Of a stretch of DNA of 64,000 nucleotides, positions 1 through 10,000 are shown piece after piece. Origin of the DNA: Nephrocerus scutellatus (taxonomy: Eukaryota; Arthropoda; Insecta; Diptera; Pipunculidae). Location of the stretch: contig OX352764.1 in the NCBI GenBank assembly GCA_947095585.1, positions 69,893,536 to 69,957,535 on the forward strand. The letters are read 5' to 3'. Positions within the stretch are counted from its first letter, which is position 1. Each line of letters begins with the position of its first letter. Under the pieces are notes generated by a model, which saw nothing but the letters and a program-made list of their open reading frames with translations, did not search any database and was not told the origin of the DNA. Both the position numbers and the translations under genes were made by a program.

Positions 1-306
1 TCATGGCGCAATGATAAATTGCCAAAAAAAGAAATCCGCGAGTAGACCCCTACCCCTCGAGAACTGGCGTTTTTGTGTAGTTCATGTTCTGTCCATCGAT
101 TATATAGTGCTAGCACTGAGAGAATAATTTTTGGAGAATATTGAATGCTTTTATTTTTCAATACAAATACAATATATGTATACAATATATATATAGTTAT
201 AATAATCATATAAAAATGTAAAATATACATTATTACAATCTCTTTAAAATAAGCATAAAATTTACCTTGGTCAAGTGCTCTTTTGAAAGCAACAATACTA
301 TTTTTT
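1..306. other. AT-rich sequence, nothing recognised
   Basis: Short TATA-rich runs around positions 170-240. No coding, repeat or RNA signal recognised. Confidence 0.5.
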
Positions 307-1096
307 AAATTCTCCATATTTAATTCGCGTGCCCGTGGCTGGCTGGTCAGATCTTATGATCGATTTTTAACCAACTTACTAAAGCCCGATTTTATTGAAA
401 CTTTGCACACATGTGTATGTGTAATTTGGAGCCCATATAAATTTTTAACATGCTAGCTAGTAAAAAAACATTTTTAATTTAAAATGTTGAAAACTAGTAC
501 TGTGCGCAGATTGCTTTGATCTGAAAAAAATTGCAAACTCGCGTTGAATTAATTTTTTTTGTGATTTTTTTTTGTGATTTGACAATGTTCATCCAGGTCT
601 GAGCTATTTTTAAACTTTCAAGTCTCTAGCTCCATGGGAAGTTAGTTTAAAATCAATTACAAAATTCCACCCGCACAGCCAGACACACGAAAGCGAGCTA
701 ATAAAAACGTTTTTAAAATTTACCCGACCCGTTCTTCTTCAAATTTGATATACATGTGTGTATCTCCGATGGACAAAACTGTTTGTAAAATTTTTTGAGA
801 GAACGGGTACTGAAGCCCAAGAGGTGCCCATATAATTTTTTTTTAAATTCGCCCGATTTTCTTCAAATTTTCTTACTATTGAAATTTGGAAGTGATCTGG
901 CCCCATGGTCGGGGGCTACCACACAAATTGTTTACACATGTGTATATCTGGTGACAACCGTTTTTGTAAAAATGTTAAAGTGAAGGGGCCCTAATATTAA
1001 TTTTTTCCAAATAAACCTGGTTCAAACTTTGCACACATATGTATTTCCTATTAGATAATTTACATGAACAATTTTAATTTTTATGGGTTTTTTTTT
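307..1096 (-). mobile_element. Family H element (Helentron/DINE-like), minus orientation
   Basis: Read on the minus strand, the element starts near 1096 with the family head (AACCCATAAAAATTAAAATT then AAATTATCTAAT) and ends near 307 with the tail: GAAGTGGG-like block, CCAGCCAGCCACGGGCACG and a degraded GAGAATTT. Internal modules carry the usual ATACACATGTGTA palindrome and GC-rich block. The part around 480-640 is diverged. The head is shared with the copies at 26.9, 43.5, 54.3 and 60.7 kb. Confidence 0.75.
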
Positions 1097-1470
1097 CTAG
1101 TATAATTGTTTTCCAATTCTGTAGAATAATTTCCGAAACACATTTTGAAATTTCTTATACAAATTATCATTTCGCGATTTCGATGCTCCGATTAAACTTT
1201 TGAGTCCTCTTTTCACAACTGCACATTCACTCATTTTTACAAATCACACAAATATTTACAGCTTCTGACATTTTATAAAATTGCTCTATTTTTCTTAACA
1301 CTTTTAATATAAAATGAACTAACGTTTTGAATTGAAGCTTGATTAAAACATAGTCAGCTGCTTGGAGTTTTACAAATTCCAGGTAAACGAGAGGAACACA
1401 ATATAAATGAAAAATACAATATAATAATTATAATTACATATCAGCCAAATATTAGTCCACCTTTAAAGCC
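1097..1470. other. Unassigned AT-rich sequence
   Basis: No recognisable repeat or coding signal. Confidence 0.5.
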
Positions 1471-1975
1471 TTATACTCGGGAAAAACTTGCAGCTGTATA
1501 GCACATTCCAGAATCCTGCACTTTTATTTCAAATAGGGAGATCTTTTTCATTATTGTTGGTGGGACGGTTACATTCTTTCCCACGTACTATGCCTCTAAC
1601 TTGGTCTTTCAACTTGTTGTCCGCAAGAGTTATTTTTAAGTCTCCTGCACCGGCTCACGTAATTTCTTTTTCCGCTTCTCTTTCCTGGCACTCGGAAACA
1701 GATGAGTTCTGTTTTATTGGCGTTAATCTTTATGCCCAACTTGAGGTAGTAATTCCAAAGATTTCGGAGGTAGTCCTCTACTCTTCGAGTAGCTATCTTA
1801 GGAGAGAAAGAAACGACATACGTCTTGGAGTCATCCGCAAACAGTGGCTTCTCAGTGGCTTCAACGCCTGGTAATTTCTAAGAGTTTCCACTCCTAATCA
1901 AATCACTGAAAACAGCTTAGAAGTGGTTTCTTCCACAAGAATCTCAATGTCTTACACGAAATCTAATAAATGGGT
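1471..1975 (-). pseudogene. Jockey-type LINE fragment (RT region), eroded
   Basis: Several blocks match the better preserved minus-strand LINE at 51.2-52.9 kb: TTTCAAATAGGGAGATCTT here against the same string near 51507; TCTTCCACAAGA-type strings near 1938 against 52567; and GAGTTTCCACTC near 1886 against 52446. The order is the same but sequence between blocks is missing, and the minus-strand frame is broken many times. It is therefore a second, older and more deleted copy of that LINE family. The open plus-strand stretch 1488-1874 is its antisense shadow. Confidence 0.6.
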
Positions 1976-2990
1976 TGGTGTTTTGGATTCTGCAGGGATG
2001 CTATTTGGTCTTCAAACGCGATTATCTCTAAAGAATGAATTTTATATTGCGTGAAAATATATTTATCCTGCATATAGAAGATAAACATTATGCACAAATA
2101 AGTCGACCCAAAACGGTTGTCCTTGACTGGTCGCCGAAGCTGCTATAATTTGCAGGCACGACTTCGTCCCCATTCTGCAAAATTGTGAAGAGAGCCTTTC
2201 GGTATCGCCAAAAACGGCTTCTCTAGTAGACGGTACAGGTTTTGGAGCTTCCTTTTTAACTAGTTTGATGCTTGATACTGCTTGGATGGTTGTTGCTGGT
2301 TTGCTGATCGCTGCTGGCGGCTCCCACAGCAGCTCCATCTACTGTAACTTCCTCAGCATCCTTTTAGAACCAAAATCCTTAATCCGCCTTCATTTGATAT
2401 GTAGGTATTAAACTCCAGTCCTTTCAGATTACACGAAAAACCGAATTTTCTGGTGAATTTTCTGTTTATGGCCGTAACGACCGACTTGCTCCTGCTGCAA
2501 ATTATGCAACTAATGTTGGCACTCTTTATGAACTTTGAGAGCTCAGCGACGTTTAGTTTTAAACAGCAGCATTGGTGGCATGGGCAAGATTTTTTTTTGA
2601 TATCATATACTTTGGGTTTTCTTGGTTGCTGGAGCGAGTGGTGGTGATATCTGTTTAGGCACTATGTTTTGCGCCTCCTTTGATGTGCTGTTTTTTCCAC
2701 AGTAATTTTTTTGTACTATTCTGGCTTTAACATTGGCTACTAAAGATGATGTTGTCTGACATTTTCAGACAACCGCTTCCTTTTCACCGTTCATAGTACG
2801 ATTTCGGTAGAAGACCGTTACTTGCTACTTATAGAATTATCCTTTCTGCCGCTGTTGAGCTCGTGCGTTTTAGTTTTGGATTCTTCACCTACGCTTATAT
2901 CAACCTCTTCTGAAGTCACTAATTGGTCTTCGCAAACCTGGTTAACTTTATCAGCCTTTTGTATAACAATACAAGGTGTTGTTATTTCAG
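1976..2990. other. Unassigned; possible eroded LINE ORF1 on minus strand
   Basis: A 91-codon minus-strand open stretch (2063-2338) rich in Pro, Ala and Ser begins MELLWEPPAAISKP. It lies where a gag-like ORF1 of the neighbouring LINE could be, but I see no zinc knuckle and do not recognise it. The stretch 2400-2990 has no recognisable coding. Confidence 0.25.
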
Positions 2991-3066
2991 GTAGCCGTTA
3001 GCAGGTAGCCGGTAACAGGTAGCCGGTATGAGGTAGCTGGTAGTAGATAGCCGGTAGCAGGCAGCT
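2991..3066. repeat. Minisatellite, unit about 12-14 bp (GGTAGCCGGTAGCA-like)
   Basis: About six imperfect tandem copies of a GGTAGCCGGTA-type unit, with units ending variously in ACA, TGA, AGT and GCA. Confidence 0.8.
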
Positions 3067-3880
3067 TGATGAACTAATGCGGGATATGTGTTTCATGTGC
3101 TTGTGCTAATGCACACAAACAGGATTGCTAAGATTTACCTGTTAATAATTAAAGTCATGTCTTTTTCAGGATATTTAAATAAAAGAACGAACAAATATAG
3201 TAGCTGTAGATGGATATACAAAGCAAATAATAGCTTAGCGGTCGCACAATGCAATAATGTTGAGTATTATTATAGAATTGTATTTATTTATTTTATTATA
3301 TAATTTTATTTTGAAAATTTTTTTTTGTTCTTTTTTGTTCTATCTTCTATCTTTAGCCTTAAGAAATAAAGAATGAAGTTAGGAAATATATTCCCAGTTT
3401 CCAAAGCACATTACAAAAATACATACAAAATACATTGCTATTATTTGTATATTTAACTAAATTGTTTGCAGGTCTTAAATTTATTTATTTTCATTTTCAT
3501 TTAAAAGGTAAAAGTAAAAAGTTTTTGTATTGTGCAAGGCGTTTTACTCTGATCACATAAGACCAGAATCTTATAAACTAAAATAACAAGAGCAAAGAAA
3601 AATATTTATATTGATGCTGATATGAGAAAAAAGAAAAATTTCCTGGGAAATCTTCAGGAAAAAATGGGGTTTATCATCCACACTAGAATTCTTCTGTTAC
3701 TTTTATTTTATTGCTTATCTTAACGTTGGTTTTATATTTACAGATTCTTGCAATGGATTATTACTGGATTTGTTGCTATATATTTATATGCTTACTCTAC
3801 TTTCGCGTTGGCTATTGAGTCGACGTCAAGGCATCACAAGGTGCATTTGCTGATAAGAGTCGTGCTAAGTATGATAAGTT
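3067..3880. other. Unassigned AT-rich sequence
   Basis: No repeat or coding signal recognised. The right edge abuts a truncated half-unit of the hairpin array, starting about 3882. Confidence 0.5.
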
Positions 3881-3881
3881 T

Positions 3882-4552
3882 GAAGTTGCAAACTGTATAC
3901 AAACTATGATAATGATACTTGTAATAGCATATAACCCCTTATCGCGGGTGGGGGAAGCTATATGCTATGTATATACTAAGTATAATACTAATGATAATAA
4001 CTAACAGCCCCTTACCACGGGTGGGGGGAAGCTGTGAGTTATGTCTAAACTAGTGGTGCTAAGAGTATAAATATATCTATCCAAACCAGAAATAGAGAGA
4101 CTGCCCCCTATAAGCGGAATAGAACTGTGGACTTGTAACCCCTTACCACGGGTTGGGGGAAGTTACAAACCATATAAAATCTAAGAGACGTAGCTAGCCA
4201 AATCACAACTGGAGAGACTAAGTCCCTGCCCTCTACGAAATATATCAATAGTCTGCAACCCCTTACCACGGGTGGGGGGAAGCTGCAGACTGTATACAAG
4301 CTTTGATACTTAACTGACCAAACAACAACTGGAGAGACTGAGTCCCTGCCCCCTAAAGCGGAATAGAAGATATTTTGAAACCCCTTACCACGGATAGGGG
4401 GAAGTTCCAAACTGTATACAAACTATGATAATGATACTGATAATAGCATATAACCCCTTACCACGGGTGGGGGAAGCTATATGCTGTATATAGACTAATG
4501 ATAAACTAATAGTACTTACAACCCCCTACCACGGATGGGGGGAAGCTGTAAG
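3882..4552. repeat. Array of seven hairpins with covarying stems
   Basis: Seven units lie at 3926-3966, 3999-4040, 4133-4168, 4250-4291, 4374-4411, 4445-4485 and 4515-4552. Each has a near-constant core CCCCTTACCACGGGTGGGGG followed by AAG, flanked by arms complementary to each other. Arm pairs: AGCATATA/TATATGCT (units 1 and 6), AACTAACAG/CTGTGAGTT (one mismatch), TTGTAAC/GTTACAA, AGTCTGCA/TGCAGACT, TTTGAAAC/GTTCCAAA (one mismatch) and CTTACA/TGTAAG. The core can fold further: CCCC with GGGG, and ACC with GGT around an ACG loop. A truncated right half sits at 3882-3900. Two spacer types recur: one with ACTGTATACAAACTATGATA, and one of about 80 bp with GGAGAGACTGAGTCCCTGCC. Units 3, 4 and 5 repeat at about 120 bp. 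I know no family with this layout. Confidence 0.85.
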
Positions 4553-4586
4553 CTATATATATATAAAACTAAGAATAAAATTTCCG

Positions 4587-4660
4587 ACTTACCCAAATGT
4601 GCAATTTGCGACGGTTTACTAACGACTCTCTGCTGACCGCTGAGCAGCCTTCTTTTATAC
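4587..4660 (-). promoter_or_regulatory. Minus-strand TATA box, Inr-like site and 5' splice donor
   Basis: On the minus strand, TATAAAAG (4659 down to 4652) is followed 25 bases later by GGTCAGC (A at 4634), then about 40 bases of sequence and a consensus donor GG|GTAAGT (GT at 4592-4591). If used, a short 5' exon would end at 4593 and the hairpin array would be the start of its intron. The TATA to Inr distance is a little short. No ORF follows in the would-be first exon. The elements are visible; their use is inference. Confidence 0.4.
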
Positions 4661-4982
4661 TTAGTTAACGGTACATTTGGTCCATCATGCGTGCAATAAA
4701 GTTCTTCCTATGACGTGTGCCTGCATGCTGAACCCATGACCGTGTTGTTGTTGTTTTGTTATTAACATAATTTTATGTCATGTTACAATTCATGTTTTTG
4801 TATCATAATTTTGTTGTTGTACATCCGTATTATAAATTTCATATAATATTCTTGTTGTTGTTAAATTTTTTTATGCCTTGTAACTCGGCGGCATTCACTT
4901 GTGTAAATATGTAATTTACACTGTGTGTTGCCCTGAGTGTTTCTATGCATTTCGGTGTAGTGCTATTGCAGCAAAACCCCGT
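4661..4982. other. GTT-rich low-complexity sequence
   Basis: Runs of GTTGTTGTT near 4742 and 4850. No gene recognised. Confidence 0.5.
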
Positions 4983-5157
4983 TACAAATGACCTACAATT
5001 TAATGCCGGATACGAACGGCGAATTGAGAAGCTTTTCATGACAAGTTATTACTCTCGGACGTTTGTCAGACTTTCGCGAGAGGTGGGACACCGTGAAAAA
5101 TACTTTTGGTGCTACTGGGATTCGAACTACGAACCTCCTGCTGAGAAGTCTTATCCA
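4983..5157 (-). mobile_element. tRNA-derived SINE copy, both ends truncated
   Basis: Minus strand: the B-box-like GGTTCGTAGTTCGAATCCCA is followed by the family body (AAAGTATTTTTCACGGTGTC, TAATAACTTGTCATG, TAAATTGTAGGTCATTTGTA-type). The A-box end and the (ATT)n tail are missing. Same family as the copies at 19175, 21555 and 43222. Confidence 0.8.
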
Positions 5158-5189
5158 ATTATATAATAAAAAATAATAATATAACTATC

Positions 5190-5524
5190 TGTAATGGACC
5201 GAGTGTTACGGAAGATTCCAAAAATTACAATAATAAGAAAAACGATTTAATGTACAATTTATTATTTACTATATTTAAACGATTAAAAAAAAAGTCGATA
5301 AAACAATAAGACAGCAGCGAAAGATTTTAAACAGTGCACTACGGGACAAACAACACATGTGTCCACTTAAAGTTCTACAAAGCGACTGTTATCTCGGTTC
5401 GTTTCTCGCACAAAGAGGATGCAAAGAATACACATTATACTGGTGTTCAAAAGTTTGATTTATACTATAAATACATTACACACTGGTGGTTAAAGGTTTG
5501 GTTTGATACTTTAAATACATTACA
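5190..5524 (-). repeat. 3' LTR of the 5.2-7.9 kb element
   Basis: Matches 7573-7897 along its length with few substitutions and small indels (an A-run and a short AGTCGA block near 5290). Ends are the 7-bp inverted pair TGTAATG/CATTACA. The adjoining interior on the minus strand (CAGGATGGACGAGT) is the likely polypurine tract, though weak. Confidence 0.9.
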
Positions 5525-5689
5525 ACTCGTCCATCCTGATATGTGATCGACCCGATCACAATCTACATTCAAATTATCAAATATATGTGCACAAAATAAT
5601 AATAACAACAATAATAATAATACTATATAAGATTATATTTGAGTATTGCCTTTTGCAGGTGCTTATGTGCCGTCCGGAAAACAGAACAT

Positions 5690-6277
5690 TGTCAGTCGAT
5701 AAGACCCTTTTCTTTCCATAGTCTTATATGCCGCGATTCAATTACGCCATTATAGGGTAGTTGGGTTATTTGACAGTTTTCGATATCTTTTACCACATAT
5801 CTGTCGTTAGGTAATTTTTTTATCAATTACATACGGTCCTTTGAACTTAGGAATCAATTTCTTCCCCACCGACTGCATCGATGTCGATATCAAGGTAATT
5901 CTCAGAAAAGGAACACTCATTCTTAATTACGGAAACAGCAGACGGACATTCACTAGTCAAGTCAGAAGTTAAATCGGAAGCAGATAATTCAGGTCTCGAA
6001 ATATAGACCCCAGCAGCGAACGGAACATCAATCGGAAGTTTATCAACATTTACGGAATTTGTTTCACTTTCAGTCAAAATTAAGCTTAATGAGCTGTTCT
6101 CCGGACATGCACTTTTTCACATGGTCTAGAGATCTGAATATTACTATCAAATAAGAATAACGAACAAATATTTGAATCCATTTCATTGTTTATTTTTAAA
6201 TTACAGGTATAATTCATAAATAATTGAATATTGAATAATTTTAAGAAATTCCGACCGAGCAATAAAGGTCGAGGCAT
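5690..6277 (-). pseudogene. Remains of pol: protease end joined to integrase C-terminus
   Basis: Minus strand 6277-6086 begins with a protease-end motif (LLLGRNFLK, compare the usual LGRDFL). A 76-codon stretch at 6077-5847 with no recognised domain follows. The integrase C-terminal GPY motif (PKFKGPYVI) lies near 5865-5830, and a tail reading NDRYVVKDIE needs a one-base frame correction in an A-run. Reverse transcriptase, RNase H and the zinc-finger and catalytic parts of integrase are absent, so a large internal deletion lies between protease and integrase tail. Confidence 0.75.
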
Positions 6278-6365
6278 AGTTTCATCGGATACTATAAATA
6301 ATTAAATTACGTTACTTCTTTTGAACAATGTTATAAAGCAATTTATTTCACCACGTTTTTACGTT

Positions 6366-7517
6366 TCACGTTTTTATTTTTTCGCCATTTAGTCGGCGAA
6401 ATTTCGATTCAAATTGTGGACTTTCGATTATATTGAAAGGTGTGAGACTTGCTGATACAAAACTGACCGGAGTACCACTATCGATTAAAGATTCACATTC
6501 AAATAAATGGCTATCATTCATCATTTGAAATGGATCAACTGGATAAATCTCTTCTTCTTCGGTTTCTGACACTGCATTCACTTGTTCCTTGGGTTTTTTG
6601 CAATCCTTCAAAATGTGTTGCTTACTACCACAGCGAAAGCACGATCCTATTGGTCGTTGTGGCTTGGGGCATTGAGCCGATATGTGTCCATACAGTGAAC
6701 AGTTAAAACACCGCACAACGGGGTTTGCTGGTTTTGCGACGCTGTTGTTACCTCGGAACGTTGGTTGTTGAATTTGGTCAATGAGCCGCTTTTTATCGTA
6801 TTTGAACAATAGCTCCTGAAGTTCTTCAAAATTTATACAGCACAGATGCGTAGGCTGTGTGATCACGAAGTCCGTCAATTATGGCAGCTATTATCTCACT
6901 TTTACCAAGTCAGCTTGTCCAGCAATTTCCTTCATTGACAACATGTATGTAATTATATTTTTACCACTACGACGAAAGCGTTTCTGAAGTTGCTTATACA
7001 CGTCATTAACGGAAACATGGCGACGAAACTGTTTCAACAGTGCTTCTCTTAGCTCGATATGGTTACTTGCCGAAGTGGTTCTCAAAAATACTGCTGCTGT
7101 ACCGGTGAGCAAACGACGCATACACATATATCGAAAGTTGTCGCCATGGTCGGTAATTTTAACGGCATTTTCGACATCTAATAGCCATTTTTCAATAGAA
7201 TATGCGTCATCGCCGGAAAATTTCGGAATCATACACTCTATGTCACTGATGGAAAAAGATTGCAATTTTGTGATGTGAAGTACCTTCTTACGTTTTTCCA
7301 ATATAGCAATTGTAGCATCTAAGTCTTCACTATTTACGCCGCCTATTGCATGTGCACCGTCTTCTTCATTTCCATCTAGCTCTTCACTTTCACTATTTTC
7401 GGAGGTGTTGTCGTGCAGAAGATTTTGCAACTGCTCAATTGTAGCGTTTGCTGAGTATTCTATACCAGCAGCATCAAGCAAACGTGTTAATTCGGCCTTT
7501 GAAACTCTTTTCGGCAT
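6366..7517 (-). pseudogene. gag and protease of Ty3/gypsy element, frameshifted
   Basis: Starts at MPKRVSKAELTRLLDAAGIE (7517). After an acidic linker comes a capsid-like block with PKFSGDDAYSIEKWL, typical of Ty3/gypsy gag. The first frame stops at about 6891. Shifting by one base at GTAAAAGTG resumes the same protein (EIIAAIIDGLRD) and continues into the second frame. That frame has two CCHC zinc knuckles (CFNCSLYGHISAQC and CFRCGSKQHILKDC) near 6720-6600 and an aspartic-protease site LIDSGTPVSFV near 6490. A one-base deletion is the simplest reading; programmed slippage on AAAA is possible but the element is dead anyway. Nucleic-acid binding and capsid formation are the family role. Confidence 0.88.
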
Positions 7518-7552
7518 TTTGAGTAATCACAATTAATAAATCAATCACTTAA

Positions 7553-7572
7553 AGGGCTTATCCCACTTCTGA
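7553..7572 (-). other. Primer-binding site, tRNA-Leu-like
   Basis: Directly after the 5' LTR on the minus strand the sequence is TCAGAAGTGGGATAAG. From memory this matches the complement of the T-arm and acceptor end of insect tRNA-Leu (CCCACTTCTGA). The usual leading TGG is not present, so it begins a few bases inside. Confidence 0.6.
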
Positions 7573-7897
7573 TGTAATGGACCGAGTGTTACGGAAGATT
7601 CCAAAAATTACAACAATAAGAAAAACGATTTAATGTACAATTTATTATTTACTATATTTAAACGATAAAACAATAAGTCGAAGACAGCAGCGAATGATTT
7701 TAGACAATGCACTACGGGACAAACAACACATGTGTCCACTTAAAGTTCTACAAAGCGACTGTTATCTCAGTTCGTTTCTCGCACAAAGAGGAAGCAAAGA
7801 ATACACATTATACTGGTGTTCAAAAGTTTGATTTATACTATAAATACATTACACACTGGTTGTTAAAGGTTTGGTTTGATACTTTAAATACATTACA
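7573..7897 (-). repeat. 5' LTR of the 5.2-7.9 kb element
   Basis: Partner of 5190-5524, with the same TGTAATG/CATTACA ends. The few differences between the LTRs indicate a moderately old insertion; I did not compute a divergence. Confidence 0.9.
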
Positions 7898-8340
7898 TAT
7901 CTTTTTTTTTATTCTTTATAAATAGTGTAAATAGAAATTTCGGATGTACATTCTCGTATATAAAAAGCTTTGCATTGAATTGAAATTGAATTAAGAAATT
8001 ATGTACTAAAAATCATAACTCAATCAGGCTGAGTAATAGTAATGTTCACTGCTAACAGGACACAACGCTATCCGTACAAACTAATAGAATAAGCATTATA
8101 CCAATAATATTGTTTATCAATTGTATATAACTGTTGTACACAGTTTAACATGCTTGTACATAAAATTTAGTTTTAGAACTTTTTGAGTTATATGTATGTA
8201 CTTGCTATATGTTGTAAATAAGGAACTTATCCGAACCTTTTTTTAAGTTGTTACTGACCAATTTAATAAAATCTTTATAAAAACTCACCTATACCTAACT
8301 CGATTTTACTTACCTTGCGCACTTTAGGTCTTTCGAATCG
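7898..8340. other. Unassigned AT-rich sequence
   Basis: A 31-base string at 8247-8277 (TTGTTACTGACCAATTTAAT and on) recurs at 11686-11716. Nothing else recognised. Confidence 0.5.
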
Positions 8341-8385
8341 AAAACAGTAGAAAATATTAGAACCTTCACAATGCTTTTGATTAAC

Positions 8386-8421
8386 TATAAATAGTACAAA
8401 GTTGTGCCGCAGGAGTCAGTT
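8386..8421 (+). promoter_or_regulatory. TATA plus initiator core promoter of the LTR
   Basis: TATAAATA at 8386-8393 and the initiator TCAGTT with its A at 8418, 32 bases downstream: classic insect core-promoter spacing. The related LTR at 25.1-25.8 kb has TATAAAAAG and TTCAGTTC in the same arrangement. It belongs to the LTR, since no host ORF follows. Confidence 0.6.
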
Positions 8422-8845
8422 ATTATTTAAAAACTACTCAGAAACAAATAGAGCTACCACATAAGAAAATAGTAGTAAACATTGAGTGTTATAAGTGAAT
8501 TATTAATCACCAGTGTAAATTTGTGAATTTTTGCTATTTATGCTTTTTAAAAACTTTTATTTAACTTGACTTGACCCCTTTTTGCCTGTATTTTCGACCA
8601 CTTTAAGGTCCTTTTTAACCACCTTCCACACAACCTAGAGAGTGTCTAAAAAGCGTGGAAAAAAGAAAATTCTTTGAAATAGCTCCCACCTCTAAAACAT
8701 ATATTTTGGCGATTATTACCAAATAATAAATGACTGTGTGGAATGTTTCGATGTATATAGAGTGCGTGTAAATTTTACTCGCGGTTGAAGTGAAACCTTT
8801 TTTGACGTTGTGGCCGATATTACGATTAAAGATGAGATGAGATAA

Positions 8846-9010
8846 CGATGAGAATTGGCTTAGTTCCAAAAAATTTCAGACCCTATTGGGCAGATCCCAG
8901 AATTTTCATAGGACCAAATCTTATAGTCGCATATTATTCCTACATTCCGAGTTTCATACGAATCGCAATTTTCAGAATTCAGAATTCAGAATTTCAGAAT
9001 TTCCATAGGA
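8846..9010 (+). mobile_element. Fragment of the ~118-bp-unit repeat (family P)
   Basis: About one and a half units: TTAGTTCCAAAAAATTTCAG, CATAGGACCAAATCTTATAG, TTTCATACGAATCGC. These match the arrays at 39.5-40.6 and 54.9-55.1 kb. AGAATTC-type stutters follow (8972-9000), then a TA-rich microsatellite (9025-9100). Confidence 0.7.
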
Positions 9011-9349
9011 GCTGTGGCCGTAGTAATATATGTATTTATATATATATATAGTTATATTTGTAGTTATATATATACATATATAGTTACATACATATAAAAT
9101 ATAACTATAGAAAACGAGGCATAAAATTAACAAAAGTGAAGAACAGAGCAATGTGTACAACAGTGTAACGCTTGAAAATTGTTGCCCCTCCGTAAAAAAG
9201 TTTCACTTCAAAAGTTTGTACCCGAAAAACGAATTTTTTCTTATATTTACTAGTTATTAATTAAAGTTGTAATTTTCGAATTAATAATCTTGTGTTGTAT
9301 TTTTATTTGCAAAATCCTTTACGAATTCGAAAGCCTAAATTGCGTAACA

Positions 9350-10000
9350 ATATTTTAATGTTATAGTTAAAGTTGTAGGAAATGGTTTTACATGTCAATG
9401 ATGAAATGTAGATATTTAAATAATTAATTTTTGTTATCCTCTATATATCAATTGGCTATGTTCCTTACGCACAAATTGGTTCTAAAACTGTGATGAGATA
9501 TCAACGGTATACCAATTCAGTGGTTCACAAATTTTAACAGAGATACAGACCAGATTGGAAGCAACATTTTTAAATAAAATTCAGAATTTTTTAATTGAAA
9601 GACAATAGACATTAAATTGAATAATACAAACTTTATTTTTTTTTTATTTATTTATTATTTATTTTTGTAACGGTCTGCAGCCACACTCGTTATAATGATA
9701 TGATCAATACAAACTAATTATTTATGTAACGTTATGCTCAAAAGTCAAAAATTATAATTGTTAATTGTTAAATTAAGTATTTGTTCGCAAACAAATGTTA
9801 CTTAAAATATGGTTTTCTTTATTATTCTCTTATTATTTATAAAATTAATAATATTTTAAAAGTTGTTAAATTTTTGTACAAAGTGTTTAAAAACAACACT
9901 GCGACTACCCATAAGTCAATACTTGTTGCAGTTGCTCGTTCGATTAAGTTTCTTGTATTGTATTCTGTTTGAATTACAGCTTACAGATTTTTTTTACCTT
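9350..10000. other. Unassigned AT-rich sequence
   Basis: TTTATTTATTTATTATTT run near 9635-9665; nothing else recognised. Confidence 0.5.

Larger units (their letters stand above)
5190..7897 (-). mobile_element. Internally deleted Ty3/gypsy LTR retrotransposon
   Basis: Two direct LTRs (335 and 325 bp, each TGTAATG...CATTACA) flank a 2.05 kb interior. The 4-bp target duplication TATC is present at 5186-5189 and 7898-7901. The minus strand carries gag with two zinc knuckles, an aspartic protease, and the C-terminal tail of integrase; reverse transcriptase, RNase H and the integrase core are gone. The gag type and the tRNA-Leu-like primer site suggest the mdg3/blastopia side of Ty3/gypsy, from memory of those families. 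It cannot be autonomous. Confidence 0.92.
8341..9349 (+). repeat. LTR of the TGTTACG family, plus orientation, interrupted
   Basis: 8341-8570 matches, in reverse complement, the promoter half of the LTR at 25144-25783: TATA and TCAGTT boxes, AGAGCTACCA, AATAGTAGT, ATCACCAGTGTAA. 9240-9349 matches the other half (AAAATCCTTTACGAATTCGA) and ends TGCGTAACA. Between them lies about 670 bp of foreign sequence, including a family P fragment. No internal region or partner LTR is seen nearby, so it was probably a solo LTR. Its 5' end was not found. Confidence 0.7.

Noticed and set aside
3845..3862. Hammerhead-like CTGATAAGAG near the array
   Set aside because: The required CTGATGA and GAAA cores and the third stem are not present.
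4108..4410. 100-codon minus-strand ORF across the hairpin array
   Set aside because: It is a translation of the tandem repeat; internal peptide repeats mirror the DNA units and no domain is seen.
3926..4552. CRISPR array
   Set aside because: Repeats are palindromic with variable arms, spacing is irregular (67-130), spacers are themselves repeated, and the genome is an insect.
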